A DNA stretch of 64,000 nt, from assembly GCF_000973725.1 (NCBI RefSeq), contig NZ_CP009621.1, forward strand, positions 1,183,501 through 1,247,500. The letters are read 5' to 3'. The notes below the pieces were generated by a model, which did no database searches, was not told where the DNA came from, and worked only from the letters and a program-made list of their open reading frames with translations. A program made the translations under genes and the position numbers. This document shows positions 32,154 to 40,270 of this stretch, piece by piece (the stretch's first letter is position 1; every line of letters starts with the position of its first letter). This stretch comes from Pontibacter korlensis. GTDB taxonomy: Bacteria; Bacteroidota; Bacteroidia; Cytophagales; Hymenobacteraceae.

Positions 32154-33272
32154 TTGATAAAAAAGGATGTCTTGGTGATAGGTGGCGGACTAGCCGGCCT
32201 AGTTAGCGCTCTAGGGCTGGCAAGGGCCGGACTGCAGGTAGCGCTTATCGAAAAAAAGGCCTATCCCTTCCATAGGGTTTGCGGAGAGTATATCTCCAAC
32301 GAGGCCTTACCATACTTGCGTAAGCTCGGAGCACAGATAAGCCTGCTTGACCCGGCACGTATCAACCGCTTTATGCTTACTTCTCCATCCGGCAAAGCGC
32401 TATTCTCCAAATTGGACTTAGGCGGTTTTGGTCTCAGCCGCTACACCCTAGACAACCACCTGTATGAGCTGGCGCAGCAGCAGGAAGTGCAGTTTTTTCT
32501 GCAGCAAAGCGCACAACAAATTCATTTCGCTCATGACCAGTTTACAGCCTTACTATCCAGCGGAGAAAGCATACAGGCCCCTGTAGCCGTTGGAGCATTT
32601 GGCAAGCGCTCTAACCTCGACCGCCAGTTGCAGCGAAGCTTCTTCCGGGCCCGCTCCCCATACATCGGTGTAAAGTACCACATTAAGCATGACTTCCCCC
32701 GCGACCTGATTGCCCTGCACAACTTCCATGACGGATATGCAGGTACCTCAGCCATAGAAGACGGGAAACACTGCTTCTGCTACCTTACTACACGCGAGAA
32801 CCTGAAAAAGCACGGTTCCATACCCGCCATGGAGCAGGCTATACTTTGCCGCAACCCACACCTCCAGCACATTTTTAAGGAAGCCGAATTTTTATACTTG
32901 CAGCCGGAGGTTATCAACGAGATTTCGTTCGCAACTAAAACCTGCGTGGATAACCACATGCTGATGTGTGGCGACGCTGCCGGCATGATAACACCGCTCT
33001 GCGGCAATGGCATGGCCATGGCGGTACACAGCGCGAAACTTCTGACCGACCAGGTGCTGCTGTACTTTTACAAAGGCCGCAACCGTCAAAAGCTGGAGCA
33101 GCAGTATACTTTTGCCTGGAAGCAGCAATTCGCTTCCAGGCTTCGTCTGGGCCGCACGGTGCAGCATCTGTTTGGAGGTCCGCTACTGTCGGAGGTAACA
33201 GTGGGCCTGTTAAAGGCAGTGCCGCCTGCGGTGCAGCTTATCATGCGCCAAACGCATGGTAAGCCTTTCTAA
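32154..33272 (+). CDS. FAD-dependent oxidoreductase of the type III PKS cluster
   Basis: The 372-residue protein has the FAD-binding GGGLAGLVSALGLARAG (10-26), a conserved YISNEALPYL region (47-56) and the second FAD motif CGDAAGMITPLCGNGMA near residue 270, the pattern of geranylgeranyl-reductase/aromatic-hydroxylase-type flavoproteins. It starts with TTG at 32154; no ATG fits upstream of the Rossmann strand. It stands in front of a type III polyketide synthase and a methyltransferase in the same direction. By analogy with Streptomyces srsABC, where a flavoprotein hydroxylates the phenolic lipid, it should oxidise the polyketide product. No signal peptide is present. Confidence 0.85.
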   Translation: MIKKDVLVIGGGLAGLVSALGLARAGLQVALIEKKAYPFHRVCGEYISNEALPYLRKLGAQISLLDPARINRFMLTSPSGKALFSKLDLGGFGLSRYTLDNHLYELAQQQEVQFFLQQSAQQIHFAHDQFTALLSSGESIQAPVAVGAFGKRSNLDRQLQRSFFRARSPYIGVKYHIKHDFPRDLIALHNFHDGYAGTSAIEDGKHCFCYLTTRENLKKHGSIPAMEQAILCRNPHLQHIFKEAEFLYLQPEVINEISFATKTCVDNHMLMCGDAAGMITPLCGNGMAMAVHSAKLLTDQVLLYFYKGRNRQKLEQQYTFAWKQQFASRLRLGRTVQHLFGGPLLSEVTVGLLKAVPPAVQLIMRQTHGKPF

Positions 33273-33419
33273 AGCTGCTCCTGCTTTCGCCCAAATCTTA
33301 TAAGCGGCCGCATCCGTACTTATGTGCGTGTTCGTTTTTCGTATGCGGCTTAGCAGTTTTATACTTTCTCCCGACACATGCAACACGACAAGCGAAACCA
33401 TACCCGAAACACAAATCAC

Positions 33420-34547
33420 ATGAAAAGCTACATTTGCGCCATCGGCACGGCTAACCCTCCGAACAAAATACCGCAGATGCAGGTGGCAGACTTTATGGCT
33501 GCCGCCATGCAGTTTGATGAGCAGGATACCCGCAAGCTGAAGGCGCTATACCGTGTGTCGGGCATTGGGCAGCGTTACAGTGTGCTGGAAGATTACACCC
33601 GCCAGAACGGTAACTTCTCCTTTTACCCAAATACCCCTACCCTGGAGCCTTTCCCTACGGTGCAGCAGCGCATGGATGTATATCGCCGGCATGCGGTGCA
33701 GTTATCAGAGCAGGCAATCCGGAGCTGCCTTGACCAAACACCAAGCATACAGCTCAGCGACCTCACCCATCTGATTACAGTTAGCTGCACAGGCATGTAT
33801 GCCCCTGGGCTAGATATAGAGCTGGTTGAACGCCTAAGCCTGTCGCCTTGTGTGCAGCGCACTTCTGTAAATTTTATGGGCTGCTATGCCGCGTTTAACG
33901 CGATTAAACTGGCAGACTCCATCTGCAGGGCAAACCCGGAGGCTAAGGTAATGCTGGTGTGCACAGAGATCTGTACCATCCATTTTCAGAAGAACCCGGA
34001 ACAGGACCATTTGGTGTCTAACGCCTTGTTTGGCGATGGCGCGGCGGCTGTACTGATGCAGGGGCAGCCCTGCCAGCAGATGAGCCTGGAACTGCAGTCT
34101 TTCCACTGCGATCTTGCACCTGCTGGCAAGCGCGACATGGCCTGGCACATTGGTGACACAGGCTTTGAAATGACCCTCTCCTCCTATGTGCCAGATCTGA
34201 TCAAGAAAGGTATAAAACAGCTGACGGAGCGGCTTCTACAGGGCCTCAAAACCACACTGGCGGAGATAAAGCTGTTTGCCATACACCCCGGTGGCAGGCG
34301 CATTCTGGAAGTAATAGAGCAGGAGCTAGGCATGACCCGCGACGACAACCGTTTTGCTTACCAGGTACTGCGCGATTTTGGCAATATGTCGTCGGCTACG
34401 GTGCTGTTTGTACTAAAAGAGTTAATGCAAACACTGACGCCCCAACACAAAGATGAACCTGTGCTGAGCTTCGCCTTCGGCCCCGGCCTTACCCTGGAAT
34501 CCATGTTACTGAAGGTCCATTATGCACATGCTGAGACAACGGTCTAA
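33420..34547 (+). CDS. Type III polyketide synthase (alkylpyrone/alkylresorcinol synthase-like)
   Basis: The ATG at 33420 (MKSYICAIGT) gives 375 residues, normal for a bacterial type III PKS; an in-frame ATG 42 bases upstream adds a Thr/Asn/His-rich tail with no family counterpart. The triad is Cys155 in NFMGCYAAFN, His289 in AIHPGGRR and Asn322 in FGNMSSATV. These enzymes condense a fatty acyl-CoA starter with malonyl-CoA to make alkylpyrones or alkylresorcinols. Its gene lies between a flavoprotein and a methyltransferase that starts 26 bases inside its 3' end, so all three form an operon like srsABC. The product is unknown; a methylated phenolic lipid is the best guess. Confidence 0.88.
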   Translation: MKSYICAIGTANPPNKIPQMQVADFMAAAMQFDEQDTRKLKALYRVSGIGQRYSVLEDYTRQNGNFSFYPNTPTLEPFPTVQQRMDVYRRHAVQLSEQAIRSCLDQTPSIQLSDLTHLITVSCTGMYAPGLDIELVERLSLSPCVQRTSVNFMGCYAAFNAIKLADSICRANPEAKVMLVCTEICTIHFQKNPEQDHLVSNALFGDGAAAVLMQGQPCQQMSLELQSFHCDLAPAGKRDMAWHIGDTGFEMTLSSYVPDLIKKGIKQLTERLLQGLKTTLAEIKLFAIHPGGRRILEVIEQELGMTRDDNRFAYQVLRDFGNMSSATVLFVLKELMQTLTPQHKDEPVLSFAFGPGLTLESMLLKVHYAHAETTV

Positions 34548-35229
34548 CGAGCTGGAGCTAATGGATGACCTCACGCTTAGCGGAGAGGAACTACGCCAGA
34601 ACCTGCGCGAACTGGAGGTGATCAACAACTGGCTGGGCGGGCATAAAGTAGTACTAAGTGCGCTGGACAGCCTGCTGGCAGAGCACCAACCTGAACGCCT
34701 GCGCATTGCAGACATTGGCTGTGGCGGCGGCGACACCTTACGAAGTATAGCCCGCTGGGCCCGCAGCAAACGTGTACCTGTAGCACTGGTTGGTGTTGAT
34801 GCGAACGATTTTATGGTGCAGTATGCCCGCCGCCACTGCAGTGCCTACCCTGAGATAACCATAGAGCAGCAAGATGTTTTCTCAAAGGAATATAGCCTGC
34901 AAAGGTATGATGTTATAGTGTGCAGCCTTTTTTGCCACCACTTTACCGATGCACAACTGGTGCAGATGTTCCGGCAGCTGTACGGGCAGGCTAGGCTGGG
35001 AGTAATCATCAATGATTTGCACCGGCACTGGCTGGCCTATTACTCCATCAAATACATAACGGCAGCCTTCTCTAAGTCAGACCTGGTCAGGAACGATGCG
35101 CCACTCTCGGTATGGCGAGCATTCAGGCGTCAGGAGTTAGTGCAGCTGGTGCAACAGGCAGGTGTAGCTAAGTATAGATTACGCTGGATGTGGGCTTTCC
35201 GGTGGCAACTGCTTTTGCAAAAAATATAA
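34522..35229 (+). CDS. SAM-dependent methyltransferase of the PKS cluster
   Basis: The 235-residue protein is a class I SAM methyltransferase with motif I IADIGCGGGDTLR near residues 60-72, acidic motif II LVGVDANDF (88-96) and the post-I region DVIVCSLFCHHF (about 128-139). Its ATG (34522) lies inside the PKS gene, a 26-base overlap that implies translational coupling; internal ATGs at 34528 and 34561 are alternatives. It should methylate a hydroxyl or ring carbon of the polyketide product. This differs from the ICMT-type SrsB of Streptomyces, so the chemistry may be different. Confidence 0.87.
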   Translation: MHMLRQRSNELELMDDLTLSGEELRQNLRELEVINNWLGGHKVVLSALDSLLAEHQPERLRIADIGCGGGDTLRSIARWARSKRVPVALVGVDANDFMVQYARRHCSAYPEITIEQQDVFSKEYSLQRYDVIVCSLFCHHFTDAQLVQMFRQLYGQARLGVIINDLHRHWLAYYSIKYITAAFSKSDLVRNDAPLSVWRAFRRQELVQLVQQAGVAKYRLRWMWAFRWQLLLQKI

Positions 35230-35265
35230 GTGTTGCTTCGGCTGTAAATTATTTCAGGACATAAT

Positions 35266-35472
35266 ATGCGTAAACAAACGATTAACTTCTGGATACTTTT
35301 CACAGTATCAACCATCCTTTCCGCCATTGCTATCTCCTTATTTTTTAAGGCACTGAAGGTAATATTAATGGTAGTGCTGATTTTGGCACTGACTCCTATT
35401 ATCTATCTTATCCTGCGCCTTATCTTCCCAACCAAAAAAGATGAGGACGATAAGCTTCGGAAGCGGGATTAG
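35266..35472 (+). CDS. Small two-helix membrane protein
   Basis: The 68-residue protein has two hydrophobic segments, about residues 8-26 (WILFTVSTILSAIAISLFF) and 30-53, followed by a charged tail (PTKKDEDDKLRKRD). No family is recognised. It lies 36 bases after the methyltransferase in the same direction with no terminator, so it is likely the last gene of the PKS operon and may help insert or hold the lipid product, though that is inference. Confidence 0.65.
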   Translation: MRKQTINFWILFTVSTILSAIAISLFFKALKVILMVVLILALTPIIYLILRLIFPTKKDEDDKLRKRD

Positions 35473-35584
35473 AACCGGTGCTTGCCTGAATCTTTACATG
35501 GGGCTCCTACCCCAAGAGTTTACTGGGTTTGAGGATGAGCAGGACTAAAAGTGGAAAACACTTTCTAACTTCTTAACCTTCTAA

Positions 35585-36487
35585 CTAAAAGTAGAACTGC
35601 TGTGCCAGCCTAAAGGTGTTGGCATGTGCCTCTATAATGTATGCAATCTGTTTAGAATACCCACCACCCATACTTACCGTAACAGGCAGGTTATGGCGCT
35701 TACAAAGCTCCAGCACCGTACGGTCGCGCTCTTTACAGCCATCTATGGTCATTCCTAACTTTCCCAGCTTATCAGTAGCCAGCACATCCACCCCCGACTG
35801 AAAGAAGACAAATTCAGGCTGCACCACATCAAGCAAGCGTGGCAGGTGATGCTTTAACAACTGCAGGTAAGTTTTATCGTCCGTGCCTTCTGCTAAAGGC
35901 ACATCCAGATCAGAATTCTCTTTATGGAAGGGGTAGTTGTGGCCGCAGTGCATACTAAATGTAAACACCTTCGGCTCGTTCTCAAAAATCTGTGCGGTGC
36001 CATTACCCTGATGCACATCCAGGTCCACCACCAACACCTTGTTTATATTTTTGTACTTGATGAGGTGGTTTGCAGCAATGGCAATATCATTGAGCAGGCA
36101 GAAGCCTTCCCCCCGGTCAGTAAAGGCATGGTGGGTACCGCCGGCAATATTCATCCCGATACCATATTCTAATGCAAACAAAGCAGCCTGCACTGTACCA
36201 TTCATAATCACCACCTCGCGTTGCACCAGCTGCTCCGATAAAGGAAAACCTGTCTTTCTGATTTCAGACGGGGTGAGCTGAAGGCCACTGAGCCGTTGCC
36301 AGTAAGTTGTGTCGTGCGTATCAAGTATAAACTTTTCTGCCAGTGGCTCTGGAGCAAATAAGTTACCTTCGGTAATGGTACCCTCATATAAAAGCTGCTC
36401 GGGCAGCAGGTCATACTTTGCCATCGGGAAGCGGTGCCCCTCAGGAAGGCTGTGTGCAAAAATTTCGGACCAAGCTATCTTTAACAT
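35585..36487 (-). CDS. Histone-deacetylase-family amidohydrolase
   Basis: The 300-residue protein belongs to the histone deacetylase/acetoin-utilisation AcuC/acetylpolyamine amidohydrolase superfamily. It has the catalytic histidine pair in GGTHHAFTDRGEGFCLLND (116-134), zinc ligands in VDLDVHQGNGT (D157 and H159), and the third ligand in QSGVDVLATDKLG near 232. The final GGGYS tyrosine near 278 completes the active site. In bacteria these enzymes deacetylate small molecules or proteins; no acetyl-polyamine or acetoin genes are nearby, so the substrate is open. A TAGTTTTG box ends 4 bases before its ATG, so its mRNA may be leaderless. Confidence 0.9.
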   Translation of the reverse strand: MLKIAWSEIFAHSLPEGHRFPMAKYDLLPEQLLYEGTITEGNLFAPEPLAEKFILDTHDTTYWQRLSGLQLTPSEIRKTGFPLSEQLVQREVVIMNGTVQAALFALEYGIGMNIAGGTHHAFTDRGEGFCLLNDIAIAANHLIKYKNINKVLVVDLDVHQGNGTAQIFENEPKVFTFSMHCGHNYPFHKENSDLDVPLAEGTDDKTYLQLLKHHLPRLLDVVQPEFVFFQSGVDVLATDKLGKLGMTIDGCKERDRTVLELCKRHNLPVTVSMGGGYSKQIAYIIEAHANTFRLAQQFYF

Positions 36488-36491
36488 AGTA

Positions 36492-36499
36492 CAAAACTA
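36492..36499 (-). promoter_or_regulatory. Candidate -7 box next to the HDAC-like start codon
   Basis: On the minus strand TAGTTTTG fits TAnnTTTG and is followed by TACT and then ATG. Transcription would begin at or just beyond the start codon. Confidence 0.4.
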
Positions 36500-36606
36500 A
36501 CAACAATAGGGCTATTAGAGTTTAGCTTCTCGCTTCTTACAAACAGCACAACGCGTTGCACCACCCATACAAGTTTAGTACAATTAACACTACTAACTCA
36601 CAATAA

Positions 36607-36809
36607 CGTGGATAACTTCTGAAACCATTTCAGACATGCCTAGCACAAGCAGTTTTCTTCAACTTCTAGGCAGCTAATTGTGGATAACTTTGTTGATTAC
36701 ACATGTTTATCCACCTTTTCTTGTTAATTCATTGTGAACAAGCTCCTGATTTCGTAATAATCCAGTGAAATTTTGCCTAACTGTGGAAATTGTCCACAGT
36801 TAGGCAAAA
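36607..36809. other. DnaA-box cluster: candidate replication origin or DnaA-titration site
   Basis: This region between divergent genes holds a perfect DnaA box TTATCCACA (minus strand, 36679-36687), one-mismatch boxes at 36607-36615 (TTATCCACG on the minus strand), 36707-36715 (TTATCCACC) and 36790-36798 (TTGTCCACA), and a weaker TTGTTCACA on the minus strand at 36733-36741. It is followed by a strong inverted repeat and A+T-rich DNA. Flanking genes on the left mostly point toward the site, the wrong way for a typical origin, so a datA-like titration locus is an alternative. Confidence 0.55.
36771..36809. repeat. 17-bp perfect inverted repeat containing TGTGGA/TCCACA
   Basis: TTTTGCCTAACTGTGGA and its exact complement flank 5 bases (AATTG). 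Each arm ends in a half DnaA-box. No gene is transcribed into it from either side, because the neighbours diverge, so a terminator role is unlikely. Confidence 0.8.
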
Positions 36810-37105
36810 GGATTAATGGTTTACTTCTACCTACTGTAGCACTTCTTCTATTCATCTTAAAACACAATTAGCTCCTTCTTCATTCAGTGTTAAAACGGAG
36901 GTATCTGCTCAAAAATATTTTTTGCCCAAAACTACTGTACACAGAATATATTTACTTTACTTTTCCTACTGTTCACCCAGATAATAAGCTGGCACACACA
37001 AACTTTTATACCAGCAGCTACATAACCTCAGCCTTAAAATAAAGTATAAAACATATGAACAGCTCTTCACATTACAGAAGAGCATCAGTAAGCAAATCAG
37101 AAACT
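36810..37105. other. A+T-rich intergenic DNA beside the DnaA-box cluster
   Basis: No gene is seen. The stretch at 36910-36965 is mostly A and T (AAAAATATTTTTTG, then AATATATTTACTTTAC) and could act as a DNA-unwinding element if this is an origin, or as promoter DNA for the 37106 gene. Confidence 0.35.
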
Positions 37106-37735
37106 ATGAGAAAAGGATTTACCCTGATGTTGCTACTACTTTGGTCGGCTACAGGCTTTGCCCAAATAGACGTAGAAGGCCCAAGCCGAGTGCAGCAAAA
37201 CCACAACTTGTTAAGCCGCTCTCCCAACTCTGGTATCGGTATCAAAGGCGGAGTTAGCCTTGCCAATGTGCATGGCAGCGACAAAGACAAGTTTGGAAAT
37301 GTTAGCAACCACACGTCTTTCCATGCCGGTGTTTTTGCCCAGTTCGGCTTTGGAGACTTTTTCTCGCTGCAGCCAGAATTGCTTTACTCCCGCAAAGGCT
37401 TTGAGCGCCAAGACTCGGTGTTCAGGTATGACTACCTGGAGGTGCCAGTGCTAGCGGTGTTTAATATAACAAACAACTTTAGTGTACACCTTGGCCCACA
37501 GGTAGGCGTTATGGTATCGGCAAAACACGAGGACCAGGAAATTGACCTGGAGCCTTATAACGCCTTTGATTATGGCGCTAGCGCAGGTTTGGAAGGCCAG
37601 GTTGGACGCTTCAGGCTAGGTACACGCTATGTGCACAGCTTAGGCGACTTGCGCAAGGAGGACAGTAGCGGCAATAGCATAGACGAGAACATTATGAATG
37701 GGGTAATTCAGGTATACCTTGGCGTTTCGTTCTAG
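37106..37735 (+). CDS. PorT-family outer-membrane beta-barrel protein
   Basis: The ATG at 37106 is chosen because it opens a signal peptide (MRKGFTLMLLLLWSATGFAQ); an in-frame ATG 51 bases upstream would bury it. The mature part has the PorT/OMP_b-brl pattern: GIGIKGGVSLANV, then FHAGVFAQFGFGDFFSLQPELLYSRKG, YDYLEVPVLAVF and a final VIQVYLGVSF. Proteins of this group sit in the outer membrane; PorT itself takes part in type IX secretion, but many relatives have no known role. It stands alone after the DnaA-box region, and a hairpin follows. Confidence 0.85.
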   Translation: MRKGFTLMLLLLWSATGFAQIDVEGPSRVQQNHNLLSRSPNSGIGIKGGVSLANVHGSDKDKFGNVSNHTSFHAGVFAQFGFGDFFSLQPELLYSRKGFERQDSVFRYDYLEVPVLAVFNITNNFSVHLGPQVGVMVSAKHEDQEIDLEPYNAFDYGASAGLEGQVGRFRLGTRYVHSLGDLRKEDSSGNSIDENIMNGVIQVYLGVSF

Positions 37736-37764
37736 CAGAAATTGATTCGCTAAAAGTTATCAGG

Positions 37765-37796
37765 AGCCGGCATTATGTCCGGCTTTTGCTTTTTTA
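37765..37796 (+). terminator. Terminator after the PorT-like gene
   Basis: AGCCGG pairs with CCGGCT over 8 bases and is followed by TTTTGCTTTTTT. Confidence 0.7.
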
Positions 37797-37897
37797 GGGC
37801 CACTACAACATATAGATTATATCGTTTTATGTTTTACCAGCGTACCACTAGGTGTTAAACTGCGGCACAGTAGCACATATAAAAAATCAGAACTACT

Positions 37898-38629
37898 ATG
37901 GGGAAGCACCACCAACACCTGTTTCTGCAGCTCGCTATGCTGTTCCTGCTGGTTTCGGCTTGTGATACCACGGTCAGGACTGACGAGGCTGAGATAGGCG
38001 ATGCTATAGTAAAGGAGGCTAGTGTGGCTCCAACCGATACCTTTGTTGTAGATACAGCCCGAAGTGAAATCACCTGGATTGGGGCTAAAATGACAGGCAG
38101 ACACAACGGCGTAATAGACATCACAGAAGGAGAGCTATACATGACCAATGGACTTGTTACAGGAGGCCGCATTACTCTTGACATGACTACTGTTAGGTCA
38201 ACCGACAAAACCATTGACGAGAACAGCAATAAGAAGCTCACCACGCATCTTCGCTCTCCAGACTTTTTCGACTCTGAGCGCTATACTACCGCTACTTTTG
38301 AGCTAACAGGCTTTGCCCCCTACGATAGCACCGCCGAGCAGAGCAGCCCTAGTGGCGTCACTCCCCGGTACAGTGAGCTGCGTATAAAAAACCCTACGCA
38401 CCGTGTTAGCGGCAACCTCACGATCAGGGGCCAAACTAAAAGTGTTGTGTTTCCGGCAAGAGTAACTCTGGAAGATAGCCTGCTGCGCGCTAAGGCCAAT
38501 TTCAACATAGACCGCACCAAGTGGGGCCTTGTATACCGTTCCGATAACTCCCTAGGCGACCAAACCATTCGCGCAGAAGTGAACATCGGTTTAGACCTGA
38601 TAGCCACGACACAAAACCCTAGTTTATAA
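37898..38629 (+). CDS. YceI-family lipoprotein
   Basis: The 243-residue protein has a lipobox LVSAC (C22), so it is a lipoprotein, with the YceI barrel from about residue 50: FVVDTARSEITWIGAKMTGRHNG, then ITLDMTTVRSTDKT, LTTHLRSPDFFDSERY and WGLVYRSDNSLGDQTI. YceI barrels bind lipids such as isoprenoid quinones. A long linker (22-48) links the lipid anchor to the barrel. Compared with the cytoplasmic YceI at 24926-25459, this copy would act in the periplasm or outer membrane. It is monocistronic and has no palindrome like that of the other copy. Confidence 0.9.
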   Translation: MGKHHQHLFLQLAMLFLLVSACDTTVRTDEAEIGDAIVKEASVAPTDTFVVDTARSEITWIGAKMTGRHNGVIDITEGELYMTNGLVTGGRITLDMTTVRSTDKTIDENSNKKLTTHLRSPDFFDSERYTTATFELTGFAPYDSTAEQSSPSGVTPRYSELRIKNPTHRVSGNLTIRGQTKSVVFPARVTLEDSLLRAKANFNIDRTKWGLVYRSDNSLGDQTIRAEVNIGLDLIATTQNPSL

Positions 38630-38742
38630 CTATTTGCCACCCATTATCGGGTACATGCTATGGCACTACAGATGCAAAGAGCAGTAAGTCATATGCTAAA
38701 GCCGGTTTTTATGCGTTCCTACTCATAAACCATCGTTTACCC

Positions 38743-39285
38743 ATGAGAAGATTTCTGTGCCTGCTTACCTTTTTCTTTCTTTGTCTTACAGCCAGCGCCC
38801 AAGACCTGAGCCAGCTGAACCAAGGGCAGGCAGACACACTAGAGGCCGGTATGTTGGTGTTAGGCGGCTGGGCCATCATTAACATTCTTTTCAGCAGCTT
38901 TAAGCTGACGAAAGCCACCCGCAGCCGCAAGTACTTTTACCAAATGAATGTATACTGGAACATTGTAAACCTGCTCATCGCCAGCTTTGCCTTGTATACT
39001 ATACTTTCCAAGGATAGTGCCACGCTCAGCTTATCAGATAGCCTTTACCTGCACGGCTGGTATAAAAAGCTGCTTTACCTTAGTGTAGGCCTGGATGCAG
39101 GCTTTATAATGCTGGGTGCTTACCTGAAAGAGCACTCACGCTGGTCGGCTAAGGCCGAACAAATGCAGGGTTGGGGGCAATCGGTACTATTACAAGGGTT
39201 GTTTCTACTACTACTGGACCTAGTACTGGTAATACTGTTGGAGACTTATACCAACGACTTTTTTCAACTGGTAGGAAAGGTGTAG
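38743..39285 (+). CDS. Four-helix membrane protein of unknown function
   Basis: The 180-residue protein starts with a signal-like segment (MRRFLCLLTFFFLCLTASAQ), then three or four more hydrophobic helices: MLVLGGWAIINILFSSF (37-53), YWNIVNLLIASFALYTI (71-87), LYLSVGLDAGFIMLGAYL (112-129) and LLQGLFLLLLDLVLVILL (149-166). No recognised domain. If the first segment is cleaved, the protein is an inner-membrane helical bundle. It is alone between the YceI lipoprotein and a terminator, and its function cannot be guessed from context. Confidence 0.7.
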   Translation: MRRFLCLLTFFFLCLTASAQDLSQLNQGQADTLEAGMLVLGGWAIINILFSSFKLTKATRSRKYFYQMNVYWNIVNLLIASFALYTILSKDSATLSLSDSLYLHGWYKKLLYLSVGLDAGFIMLGAYLKEHSRWSAKAEQMQGWGQSVLLQGLFLLLLDLVLVILLETYTNDFFQLVGKV

Positions 39286-39334
39286 CTTAAGCTTTACTTA
39301 TAACGACCTGCTCACTCCCCAGTGTAGAGCCTGA

Positions 39335-39376
39335 AAAAGAAACCCACACCTTACATCTAAGGTGTGGGTTTCTTTT
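39335..39376. terminator. Bidirectional terminator, 19-bp perfect stem
   Basis: AAAAGAAACCCACACCTTA pairs perfectly with its complement over CATC. It serves the membrane-protein gene and the convergent DJ-1 gene. Confidence 0.9.
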
Positions 39377-39391
39377 ATAGAAGTACAACCA

Positions 39392-39949
39392 CTAGCGGTC
39401 GTGCTTACCTTCAGCAAATTCTTCGATCATCTTTTTATTGAAAGCAGGTATATCATCAGGATTACGGCTTGTTACCAGGCCTTGGTCTACTACAACCTCC
39501 TGGTCTACCCACTCCGCACCGGCATTTTTGAGGTCGGTTTGCAGGGTGTGGTAACTGGTCATCTTTTTGCCTTTTACCTTACCTGTTTCGATCAAGGTCC
39601 AAGGCCCATGGCAAATAGCTGCAACTGGCTTGCCGCTCTCCATAAACTTGTTCACAAAGCTCACCGCATCCTTGTTGGCACGCAGGTTATCTGGGTTCAT
39701 TACACCACCAGGTAGCAACAGGCCATTGTAATCATCAGCCTTAACGTCGTTCAACTTCTTATCCACCTTAAACTTGTCGCCCCACTCGGTATGATTCCAG
39801 GCCTTGATCTCATTATTGTCATTCGGTGAGATGATATGTGCCTCAGCACCCGCTTCTTTGAGTGCTTTCAGCGGCTCTGTCAGCTCCACCTGCTCAAATC
39901 CTTCTTCTACTAGTATCGCTATTTTCTTTCCTTCTAGTTTGTTCGCCAT
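39392..39949 (-). CDS. DJ-1/PfpI-family protein (type 1 glutamine amidotransferase-like)
   Basis: With the ATG at 39949 (MANKLEGKKI) the protein has 185 residues, the usual size; a longer start would add 15 unsupported residues. E16 in VEEGFEQVEL and C113-H114 in AAICHGPW form the DJ-1/PfpI active site. The family includes proteases, glyoxalase-III-like deglycases and chaperones; YhbO/PfpI-type members protect against stress. Assignment to one activity is not possible from sequence. It is monocistronic and convergent with the gene at 38743. Confidence 0.9.
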   Translation of the reverse strand: MANKLEGKKIAILVEEGFEQVELTEPLKALKEAGAEAHIISPNDNNEIKAWNHTEWGDKFKVDKKLNDVKADDYNGLLLPGGVMNPDNLRANKDAVSFVNKFMESGKPVAAICHGPWTLIETGKVKGKKMTSYHTLQTDLKNAGAEWVDQEVVVDQGLVTSRNPDDIPAFNKKMIEEFAEGKHDR

Positions 39950-40148
39950 TCTAAGTTTGTTTTTTATGGTTAAACATTGTGTTGCTATATACATAACGCT
40001 TCAATACTCGAATTGTTAACCATTTCCCTTGTCACATCTGCAGGTGTTACCCATTATTAGTTCACCGATAATAGGTAAACAGTCTCCTCGCACACTAGCT
40101 ATTGATAGTGATTTTGTATGTGACACCATCATTTTTACCTTTCATTAT

Positions 40149-40202
40149 TTGGAATTAGTCTAAGTAAGTAGGTAAGTTTGCTGCCACTTAGAATTAGTCT
40201 AA
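40149..40202. promoter_or_regulatory. Two near-identical boxes upstream of the TonB receptor
   Basis: TTGGAATTAGTCTAA (40149-40163) and TTAGAATTAGTCTAA (40188-40202) share 14 of 15 bases and are 39 bases apart. The second is an inverted repeat, TTAGA-N5-TCTAA. They lie 68-122 bases before the receptor start and look like operator sites for a metal-responsive regulator. Confidence 0.55.
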
Positions 40203-40270
40203 ATAAAGCAGCATTCTATTGGCAAAAGCTGCCCGGAATGACCACACATAATCAACATAACTTGTTAGGC

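Noticed and set aside
36771-36809. Terminator call for the 17-bp inverted repeat
   Set aside because: Neighbouring genes diverge, so nothing is transcribed into it; a DNA-binding role is more likely.
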